NCBI GenBank assembly: GCA_046498185.1
Contig: JAWOBE010000006.1
Coordinates: 1-8,707 of the forward strand
Direction of reading: 5' to 3'
Source: CAYXDR01 sp046498185
GTDB lineage: Bacteria > Desulfobacterota > DSM-4660 > Desulfatiglandales > Desulfatiglandaceae
DNA: 8,707 nucleotides
The position numbers and the translations under genes are program-made. This document shows positions 1-5,455 of this stretch, in pieces; the first letter of the stretch is position 1, and every line of letters begins with the position of its first letter. The notes beneath the pieces were generated by a model that was not told where the DNA came from, did no database searches, and saw nothing but the letters and a program-made list of their open reading frames with translations.

Positions 1-17
1 AAGATGAATATTAAAAT

Positions 18-40
18 TATGGTACCATATATGGAACCAT
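18..40. repeat. Paired ATGGWACCAT palindromes, operator-like
   Basis: ATGGTACCAT (19-28) is a perfect 10-bp palindrome, 12 bp if the flanking T and A are counted. After a 2-bp AT spacer comes a near-identical copy, ATGGAACCAT (31-40). The unit is 12 bp from start to start, close to one helical turn, which is the geometry of adjacent repressor half-sites. It lies about 200 bp upstream of the promoter, so a link to the polysaccharide operon is uncertain. It could belong to an upstream gene outside the window or be chance. Confidence 0.35.
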
Positions 41-140
41 TGTCAAGGAAAAAATGACATGTACCCTCTGCGCGCCTGTGGGGTGGGTCCAATCAGTGAT
101 TGTAGTTCGGATACCAAACCAGACATCCTGGTCTAACAAC

Positions 141-170
141 GCCAGGGACTGCCGTGCATGGAACCCTGGC
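141..170. repeat. Inverted repeat GCCAGGG / CCCTGGC
   Basis: GCCAGGG (141-147) and CCCTGGC (164-170) form a perfect 7-bp stem around a 16-nt loop that contains the near-palindrome CCGTGCATGG. A smaller hairpin, ACCAG-5 nt-CTGGT (118-132), and the 13-bp palindrome CAATCAGTGATTG (90-102) lie just upstream. No U-tract follows, so it is not an intrinsic terminator of the usual form. No function is assigned. Confidence 0.4.
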
Positions 171-238
171 TGCGATTTACGGTTGTATAAGGATGGATTG
201 TACCCGCAATGTAGTTTATATTTTCAAGGTAAAGTTTT

Positions 239-267
239 TTGAGCGGATCTGACAGCGGATTTATAAT
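239..267 (+). promoter_or_regulatory. Sigma70-type promoter for the polysaccharide operon
   Basis: TTGAGC (239-244) is followed by a 17-bp spacer and a perfect TATAAT (262-267). The -35 box matches TTGACA at four of six positions. Transcription would begin near 274, giving a leader of about 95 nt before the ATG at 369. It is the only consensus-quality promoter found upstream of the first gene. Prediction is from sequence only. Confidence 0.55.
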
Positions 268-355
268 CAGTTTTTTATGTTTGTGGTGTTTAAATTGCGT
301 TTTGGTTTTAGATGTAACCGAATGAAATGAACAAAGGCTGTTTTCGGAGTTTTTC

Positions 356-363
356 AAAAGGGG
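356..363 (+). promoter_or_regulatory. Ribosome binding site that sets the first start
   Basis: AAAAGGGG ends five bases before the ATG at 369. The alternative in-frame ATG at 327 has no comparable purine run and would add 14 residues that do not resemble the start of a sulfotransferase. The site therefore favours 369. Confidence 0.6.
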
Positions 364-368
364 CATGG

Positions 369-851
369 ATGGAAAGTATTAGTGAGAGAACATGTATTCT
401 CATCCTTGGCATGCACGAAAGTGGAGCTTCGGTTTTGACCGGTTGCCTGGGCATGATGGGTTTTAATCTGGGAGATGTGTTTAAACAAAGTGACGATGAG
501 AATTGTATCGGATATTTTGAAAGCAGAAATATAGTTCTTGCCCATGAAATGCTTCTGAGTGATCTTGGCTGCCGCTGGGATATGGTGGGCGCGTTGCCAG
601 CTGGCTGGGAGGAAAGCAGGGCCGCCCAGAAGGCTGCAGATACAATCTCAAATATTCTGCTTCAGCAGTTTATGAACCAAGAGAAAGCCCCCACCCCCTT
701 CGTTATCAACGATCCCAGGCTGTGCAGGTTTATGCCTCTATGGAAGCGGCTGTTGAGCAGTCTAAATATAAATTTTTCTCTGATTTTTTCCTTCGGCGCC
801 CGATTGATGTGGCCAAATGCCTTTGGGAGAGACATGGTTTCGATTTGCTGA
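369..851 (+). CDS. Sulfotransferase domain, N-terminal part (frame broken)
   Basis: This is the front of a bacterial PAPS-dependent sulfotransferase domain, which would move sulfate from PAPS to a sugar hydroxyl. After a short lead, residues 10-24 form the strand and 5'-phosphosulfate loop (ILILGMHESGAS), usually seen as GMHRSGTS. Residues 111-121 (FVINDPRLCRF) correspond to the family's KDPR motif. The frame keeps family similarity up to residue 140 (SLIF). The last 20 residues are out-of-frame noise ending at 849-851. The next expected residues, FLRRP, lie in the other frame from 788, so the gene should continue to 2464. Three signature residues deviate: E17 where Arg/Lys is usual, A20 for Thr and N114 for Lys. 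The start was chosen for its ribosome site and for the fit to the family. The family call is firm; activity is doubtful. Confidence 0.75.
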   Translation: MESISERTCILILGMHESGASVLTGCLGMMGFNLGDVFKQSDDENCIGYFESRNIVLAHEMLLSDLGCRWDMVGALPAGWEESRAAQKAADTISNILLQQFMNQEKAPTPFVINDPRLCRFMPLWKRLLSSLNINFSLIFSFGARLMWPNAFGRDMVSIC

Positions 852-2464
852 AAGGTCATTTGCTGTGGCTTGCGCACAATCGGGAGGCCTTGGCTGAATG
901 CACTGGCCTCGATTGTATGCTGATGACATTTGACCAGTTTTCGGCAGACCCGGTAACGGCTCTGCGAAATGTGACAGGCTTATCCGCTTTCAAAGGCACC
1001 GATCCCATTATGCACAGTCAGGAGATCCAGGATTTCGTCCGGTCTGAATTCAACAAACGCGGCCTGCCCGGGCAAGAGGGAATAGAAGAGGACCCATTCC
1101 GTCATTATGCCTGGGTCTATGAGCAGTTTCGTAGCTTGCAGGAAGAACGCTTTGGATCGGTGGATTACCGGAGCACCGGTCATGGAATTTTTGCCGAAGC
1201 ATTGCCGGAAGAAATTGCTGAATTTTCACCAATCATTTTTGACTCGAGGCTTTTTCCCTCATCCGACGGGCGTATACACGCCGCCCGGGTGCTGGAGAAT
1301 TTACTAAGTATCATAGGCCGTTATGAACAGGCCGATCTGAACGAATCCGTACAGCATCAGAGGCGTTTGTTGGCGGAAGTCAATAGCGTTGAGACACTTT
1401 ATACCCAGATTTTTTTCCCCGATTTAGTTCAACAGATGGAACCTTACGGCGGGATTTTATCCGTGATAATGCTCGTTAATGATTTAATCCGGTTGGGACT
1501 GGATGTGAAAGTGGTGGTGCTGACTACCAAGAACTATCATGAATTCCCGGGACTGCTGACTCGGCCCATTTATTTTGCTGATCACGATAAACTAACTGAT
1601 CATTTTCCACCTGCTGACGCCGTGGTGGCCACCCTTTGGACCACTGTCTATTATATGGCTGCGATTTTTGCCAGGCATCGAAATTTTTTGCCGTTTTATT
1701 TTGTCCAGGATTATGAAGTCGATTTCTATCCGCCGGAAGAATTCATAATACGGGAACAAATTAAAAGAACCTACCATCTCAACCCATATGCTTTTGCTAA
1801 AACACCCTGGATTTGCGAAAAAGTCAGGTCGGCGGGAGGCAACATAACCCAAGTGTCGCCGGCACTCGATCTGGATTTGTTTTACCCCAGGGATATATCA
1901 GACGCAAGGAATTCCCCGAAAAAAATCCTGACATTATTGCGTCCACAGACTTCTCAGAGAGGATTTGAAACGGCGGTGCGCGTGTTGAAAAAGCTGCATT
2001 CAATGCGAGGGGATATAGAAATTCATGTTTTTGGATGTGATGATCACGCGCTTGAAGAGCAGGAATTTGATGTTCCGGTTGTCAACCATGGTGTTGTGAA
2101 TAACAGCGATTTACCGGATTTATATTCCCGGGCGTATTTGTTTGCCGAATTTTCAAATTTTCATGGTTTCGGCCGGACCATTGCCGAAGCCATGGCGTGC
2201 GGTTGCCCCTGCGTGATAACGGACAGTGGCGGAATCTCCCTGTTCGCCCGGCATAAGGAAAACGCATTGATCGGCGCTCCCTGCGACGTGGACGGCCTTT
2301 TAAGGCACATCAACAGACTGTGCGATGATGAATCATTGCACCATTGCTTGTCCGAAAATGCCAGAAAAAGTGTGCTTCAGTTTGATCATATGAATTCTTC
2401 TCGAAAAACTTTAGCATTTTTTAAAAAATGTTTTAAAAATAAAAGTTCTCAATTAAATGAATAA
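722..2464 (+). CDS. Sulfotransferase C-terminal half fused to GT-B glycosyltransferase
   Basis: Real homology in this frame begins at 788; the GTG at 722 is only the first start codon available. Numbered as the restored 698-residue protein, residues 141-155 (FLRRPIDVAKCLWER) are the 3'-phosphate-binding part of the sulfotransferase, which ends near 265. A linker rich in charged residues follows to about 345. Residues 350-690 are a retaining GT-B fold resembling GT4/WsaF-type rhamnosyltransferases: a first Rossmann half with YGGILSVIMLVNDLIRLG, then FVQDYEVDFYP (about 445) and a donor-site helix HGFGRTIAEAMACG (599-612). The usual E-x7-E is H599-x7-E607. The enzyme probably acts at the inner membrane face on a lipid-linked polysaccharide; donor and acceptor are unknown. 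The 3' end (about 2400-2470) is markedly AT-rich. The glycosyltransferase call is firm; the WsaF likeness is from memory. Confidence 0.78.
   Translation: MQVYASMEAAVEQSKYKFFSDFFLRRPIDVAKCLWERHGFDLLKGHLLWLAHNREALAECTGLDCMLMTFDQFSADPVTALRNVTGLSAFKGTDPIMHSQEIQDFVRSEFNKRGLPGQEGIEEDPFRHYAWVYEQFRSLQEERFGSVDYRSTGHGIFAEALPEEIAEFSPIIFDSRLFPSSDGRIHAARVLENLLSIIGRYEQADLNESVQHQRRLLAEVNSVETLYTQIFFPDLVQQMEPYGGILSVIMLVNDLIRLGLDVKVVVLTTKNYHEFPGLLTRPIYFADHDKLTDHFPPADAVVATLWTTVYYMAAIFARHRNFLPFYFVQDYEVDFYPPEEFIIREQIKRTYHLNPYAFAKTPWICEKVRSAGGNITQVSPALDLDLFYPRDISDARNSPKKILTLLRPQTSQRGFETAVRVLKKLHSMRGDIEIHVFGCDDHALEEQEFDVPVVNHGVVNNSDLPDLYSRAYLFAEFSNFHGFGRTIAEAMACGCPCVITDSGGISLFARHKENALIGAPCDVDGLLRHINRLCDDESLHHCLSENARKSVLQFDHMNSSRKTLAFFKKCFKNKSSQLNE
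784..789 (+). other. Frameshift at a T6 run inside the fusion gene
   Basis: The frame starting at 369 reads ...SLIF up to 788, and the frame ending at 2464 reads FLRRPIDVA from 788. Adding one T to the T6 run at 784-789 joins them without a gap in family similarity and yields one 698-residue protein. A homopolymer sequencing or assembly error and a real one-base deletion fit equally well. A -1 slip with TTT (786-788) in the P site would also give this product, but the canonical X XXY YYZ heptamer is absent because G782 precedes ATT TTT. Confidence 0.8.
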
Positions 2465-2517
2465 TATAATTCATAAATGTAACTAATGAAAATATTTAAT
2501 TCGGAATCACGATTCTC
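2465..2517. other. AT-rich spacer with a small inverted repeat
   Basis: The spacer contains a TATAAT (2465-2470) but no credible -35 box upstream, so I do not call a promoter. GAATC-AC-GATTC (2504-2515) is a 12-bp inverted repeat just before the next ATG and could partly hide its weak ribosome site (GGAA, 2503-2506). Confidence 0.35.
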
Positions 2518-3279
2518 ATGCCAGAAAAAAAACATCCAGTCGTGTCTGTAATCACTCCAGTTTATAATTCCGAAAATTTTGTTTCAGATGCCATCAAATC
2601 AGTGTTGGAACAGAATTTTACTGACTGGGAGATGATTATAGTTGATGATTGTTCAACAGATAATTCGGTCGAGGTTTGCATGGGATTTGCTGGTCAAGAC
2701 AGCCGAATCAGGGTGATGGAACTCGATAAACATTCGGGTCCGGCCGTGGCCAGGAACGCGGCTATAAGGGTTGCCGCCGGGCGCTATATCGCTTTTCTTG
2801 ATAGTGACGATTTCTGGCATCGAAACAAACTGGATCTTCAACTGGAGCTTTTTAAGCGAACTGGAGCTCCGTTGGCTTATTCGGCATATGAAAAAATAGA
2901 TGAAAAGAAGCGTAATAAGAATAGAATTATATCTGTGCCTGAATCGATCGATTATTATGGCCTCTTGAATGCTACTGTAATTGCTACCGTAACTGCGGTT
3001 TATGACACGGCGAGGGTAGGGAAGGTCATGATGCCGGATATTTTGAAACGCCAGGATTACGCGCTGTGGTTAAAGATTTTACGGATCGGGGGTAAGGCTT
3101 ATGCAGTAAGCAAACCGCTTGCCTGTCTACGAAAAAGGTCGGGATCCGTTTCCAGCAACAAGCTTTCGGCTATGCGTTATACCTGGATGGTTTACCGGAG
3201 GATTGAAAAATTATCGGTGGGCCGTAGCATTTACCATTTTTTTAATTACGCCGTTCGAGCTTTGATAAAGAATCTGTGA
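2518..3279 (+). CDS. Family 2 glycosyltransferase (GT-A fold)
   Basis: This is a 253-residue inverting glycosyltransferase that transfers a sugar from a nucleotide donor, most likely to a growing O-antigen or exopolysaccharide unit in the cytoplasm. Family features are clear: VSVITPVYNSENF (9-21), the nucleotide-binding VDDCSTDNS (42-50), SGPAVARNAA (73-82), the metal-binding D-x-D as LDSDDFW (94-100), and the catalytic-base region KRQDYALWLKIL (177-188). The layout resembles TuaG- and WfgS-type enzymes, which are about this size, so the gene looks complete. There is no predicted transmembrane domain; the C-terminus is basic and aromatic, which suits membrane association. The ATG at 2518 begins right before the conserved strand; its ribosome site is weak. 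It follows the fusion gene by 53 bp on the same strand, so an operon is likely. Sugar specificity cannot be read from the sequence. Confidence 0.88.
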   Translation: MPEKKHPVVSVITPVYNSENFVSDAIKSVLEQNFTDWEMIIVDDCSTDNSVEVCMGFAGQDSRIRVMELDKHSGPAVARNAAIRVAAGRYIAFLDSDDFWHRNKLDLQLELFKRTGAPLAYSAYEKIDEKKRNKNRIISVPESIDYYGLLNATVIATVTAVYDTARVGKVMMPDILKRQDYALWLKILRIGGKAYAVSKPLACLRKRSGSVSSNKLSAMRYTWMVYRRIEKLSVGRSIYHFFNYAVRALIKNL

Positions 3280-3345
3280 TATAAGTCGGTACGCTGTAGA
3301 TTTTAAGTTCGAGAGAATTAATTATTTTTGTTATGGGGCCTTTGA

Positions 3346-4275
3346 ATGAAAGTGCTGGTGACCGGGGCGACCGGCTTTATAGGCTCGGCGCTTCTGCGCA
3401 GCCTGCAATCAACCGAGATAGATCTTTTCGCGTGTGCCCGCAATGTGCCGATCATAGGGCTCGATTCAAGGCATGTTTGCTGGCTGGAATGCGACCTGAA
3501 TTCCTCGAAAGATCCGCTGAGGGAGGTAGGTGGCTTTGATGCGGTCGTGCATCTTGCAGCCCGCGCCCATGTTTTTGACGAAAAGGAATGTGAGCCTCTC
3601 GAGGAATACCGCAAGACTAATGTGCAGGGCTCTATAAGACTTGCCCGGAACGCTGCGGGGCATGGAACGAAAAGATTCGTATTTATCAGCTCTATAGGTG
3701 TCAACGGCAACCGAAGCTTCCGGCCTTTTACGGCAGGCGACCCACCGGCCCCGGTCGAGCCCTATGCAGTGTCCAAGCTGGAGGCTGAAACCGAGTTAAG
3801 AAGAGTATCTGCTGAAACTGGTATCGAGTTGGTTGTTATCCGGCCGGCGCTTGTTTACGGCCCTCGTGCGCCTGGGAATTTCGGAAGGTTGGTCAAGGCG
3901 GTCAGAAGCGGAATCCCTCTACCGTTTGCGGCGGTGAAAAACAGGCGGAGTCTTGTGGCCTTGGCCAATCTGGTGGATTTGATCACCACTTGTATAGATC
4001 ATCCGGAGGCCTCCGGACGGACTTTCCTGGTGTCGGACGGAGAGGTGATATCGACTCCCGAATTGATCCGGAAGCTGGCGCGGGCGGTCGGCCGGCCGGC
4101 CAGGCTTTTCCCGGTGCCCACGGAGCTTCTGATGCTGGCGGCCAGGATGGTAGGTAGAACAGCTGAGATGGAAAAGTTGACAGGGTCACTAGAAGTGGAT
4201 GCCAGTCATACCTGCGAGACACTTGGATGGCATCCGCCGGTATCGATGGATCAGGCACTTTCGGATGTGCTATAA
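3346..4275 (+). CDS. SDR sugar-nucleotide 4-reductase/epimerase (WbpV-like)
   Basis: This is a 309-residue extended short-chain dehydrogenase. It has the NAD(P)-binding TGATGFIG at 6-13, D50 ending the strand before the VVHLAARAHV segment (67-76), the catalytic serine strand FVFISSIGVNG (111-121), and the Tyr-x3-Lys pair at Y140/K144 (YAVSKLEAE). IRPALVYGP (165-173) marks the sugar-binding side. Size and motifs are normal for the family. Because a WbpL-like transferase and a WbpM-like dehydratase follow directly, the likely role is reduction of the 4-keto-6-deoxy intermediate to UDP-QuiNAc (as WbpV/WreQ) or UDP-FucNAc. A plain UDP-sugar 4-epimerase is the main alternative. GGGG (3335-3338) is a suitable ribosome site seven bases before the ATG. 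The gene is clearly GC-richer than the glycosyltransferases upstream. Confidence 0.83.
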   Translation: MKVLVTGATGFIGSALLRSLQSTEIDLFACARNVPIIGLDSRHVCWLECDLNSSKDPLREVGGFDAVVHLAARAHVFDEKECEPLEEYRKTNVQGSIRLARNAAGHGTKRFVFISSIGVNGNRSFRPFTAGDPPAPVEPYAVSKLEAETELRRVSAETGIELVVIRPALVYGPRAPGNFGRLVKAVRSGIPLPFAAVKNRRSLVALANLVDLITTCIDHPEASGRTFLVSDGEVISTPELIRKLARAVGRPARLFPVPTELLMLAARMVGRTAEMEKLTGSLEVDASHTCETLGWHPPVSMDQALSDVL

Positions 4276-4309
4276 CTTTTATGTTTTAAAGGCAAAGCTG
4301 GGCTTCTTA

Positions 4310-5314
4310 ATGGTTTTTTATGTGATAATAACAGTTTTAGTTTCTTATTTTCTCACCGGACGAATCCGCCGTTATGCCTATGCGAAGAATATGATTGATA
4401 CCCCCAACGATCGCAGTTCTCACAGCTTACCTACACCTCGCGGGGGCGGGGCTGCAATCGTGCTTGTCGTGTTTGCGGGTTTAATTTTTTCCAAAATCGC
4501 CGGCTTTATGCCGGTTTCCTTTTTTGCGGCCTTGGGGGGAGCAGGGGCTCTGGTCGCCTTGATAGGGTGGCTCGACGACCGCCGTGATATACCGGCCGGT
4601 TTCAGGTTGGCGGGTCATTTCATCGCAGCCGGGTGGGCTCTTTTCTGGCTGGGAGGTTTGCCGTCGGTGGCCATCCTCGGTCGTACCGTGGATTTGGGGT
4701 GGGCCGGGCATATACTTGCTGTAATTCATCTGGTGTGGCTTCTGAATCTCTATAACTTCATGGACGGTATAGACGGTATAGCGGGAATTGAAGCGGTGAC
4801 CGTTTGTTTCGGTGGAGTAATCATTTCAATAATCTCCGGCGCAGAAAGTGCTTTACTTATCGTTCCCGCACTTCTGGCTTCGGCTTCCACCGGGTTTTTG
4901 CTCTGGAATTTTCCGAAAGCCAGGGTATTCATGGGAGATGTCGGCAGCGGTTTTCTGGGAATTACGCTGGGCATTGTGTGTATCGAGGCTGGATGGGCGG
5001 CCCCGGAGTTGTTTTGGGGCTGGCTTATTTTAGCTGGCGCTTTCGTCGTCGATGCTACGGTGACGCTTTTGCGCCGGGCCGTAAGGGGAGAAAAAGTCTA
5101 TGAGGCACACCGCAGCCATGCCTATCAACATGCTGCGCTAAGGTTTGGTGGACATGCCCAGGTGTCGCTGGCCTATGGAGCCGTCAACTTGTTTTGGCTG
5201 CTGCCGATGGCTATGGTAGTAACGAGCGGTTTGTTGGGGGGCCTTTTTGGATTGATTATCGCCTATGCACCGCTTACGGCGGCAGTGCTATGGTTAAACG
5301 CGGGGAATGACTAA
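4310..5314 (+). CDS. Polyprenyl-phosphate sugar-1-phosphate transferase (WecA/WbpL-like)
   Basis: This multipass inner-membrane enzyme of the MraY/WecA superfamily moves a HexNAc-1-phosphate from UDP onto undecaprenyl phosphate, the first committed step of O-unit assembly. With the ATG at 4310 the protein has 334 residues, usual for WbpL. Visible motifs are IDTPNDRSSHSLPTPRGGG (about 29-47), the Mg-binding pair in WLDDRRD (D89/D90), NFMDGIDGIAG (149-159), FMGDVGSG (207-214) and the cytosolic histidine motif HRSHAYQH (267-274), separated by hydrophobic helices. The frame stays open upstream to a start at 4199 that overlaps the preceding gene by 77 bp. I prefer 4310 because homologues begin with the first membrane helix (FYVIITVLVSYFL) and GGG (4300-4302) lies seven bases ahead. 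An ATG at 4265 is a second possibility. Given its neighbours, the substrate is probably UDP-QuiNAc or UDP-FucNAc. Confidence 0.87.
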   Translation: MVFYVIITVLVSYFLTGRIRRYAYAKNMIDTPNDRSSHSLPTPRGGGAAIVLVVFAGLIFSKIAGFMPVSFFAALGGAGALVALIGWLDDRRDIPAGFRLAGHFIAAGWALFWLGGLPSVAILGRTVDLGWAGHILAVIHLVWLLNLYNFMDGIDGIAGIEAVTVCFGGVIISIISGAESALLIVPALLASASTGFLLWNFPKARVFMGDVGSGFLGITLGIVCIEAGWAAPELFWGWLILAGAFVVDATVTLLRRAVRGEKVYEAHRSHAYQHAALRFGGHAQVSLAYGAVNLFWLLPMAMVVTSGLLGGLFGLIIAYAPLTAAVLWLNAGND

Positions 5315-5335
5315 TGGAAGGGCGTTGCAATTCTA

Positions 5336-5364
5336 TTGAGTATTGGCCTTTTAATATTTATACT
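5336..5364 (+). promoter_or_regulatory. Candidate internal promoter before the dehydratase
   Basis: TTGAGT (5336-5341), a 17-bp spacer and TATACT (5359-5364) match the sigma70 consensus at four and five of six positions. The -35 box shares TTGAG with the promoter at 239-267 and has the same spacing. It sits in the 141-bp gap before the dehydratase ATG and would start transcription near 5371. It could supply the dehydratase and lptF independently of the upstream genes. Confidence 0.42.
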
Positions 5365-5437
5365 AAAAAGTTATAGGAACGGAAAAAATTCAATGCCCAT
5401 CTAATAATCCCCTTCATTTAAGGAATTGATAGGCTCC

Positions 5438-5446
5438 AGGAGAGAG
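5438..5446 (+). promoter_or_regulatory. Ribosome binding site of the dehydratase
   Basis: AGGAGAGAG lies nine bases before the ATG at 5456. The frame is open further upstream to a TTG at 5426, which directly abuts AAGGAA with no spacing, so the ATG is the better start. Confidence 0.55.
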
Positions 5447-5455
5447 TTGTACGGA

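Larger units (their letters stand above)
1..368. other. Gene-free upstream region with palindromes and a promoter
   Basis: No reading frame here resembles a known protein. One frame is open from the window edge to a TGA at 55-57 and could be the tail of an upstream gene, but 18 codons are too few to judge. A 62-codon frame at 54-242 has a fair Shine-Dalgarno (AAGGA, 45-49), yet its cysteine- and tryptophan-rich product looks like translated non-coding DNA. The region holds several short inverted repeats (18-40, 90-102, 118-132, 141-170) and then a promoter at 239-267. It is best read as the control region of the polysaccharide operon, possibly with relics of older sequence. I see no JUMPstart/ops element. 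Confidence 0.6.

Noticed and set aside
132..190. Possible integron attC site (GTCTAAC beside an imperfect stem)
   Set aside because: The matching GTTRRRY half on the far side is absent (GTTGTAT only), and no integrase or cassette gene is present.
54..242. 62-codon frame with a fair ribosome site
   Set aside because: No recognisable domain; the product looks random (many Cys and Trp) and the frame covers the hairpin cluster.
133..366. Minus-strand 77-codon frame upstream of the first gene
   Set aside because: No similarity and low-complexity basic composition; it crosses the promoter.
3318..3710. Minus-strand 130-codon frame
   Set aside because: Overlaps the clear SDR gene and its NAD-binding motif; Ser/Arg-rich shadow.
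4199..4309. N-terminal extension of the WbpL-like transferase
   Set aside because: The extra 37 residues are charged, overlap the end of the SDR gene and do not resemble family N-termini.
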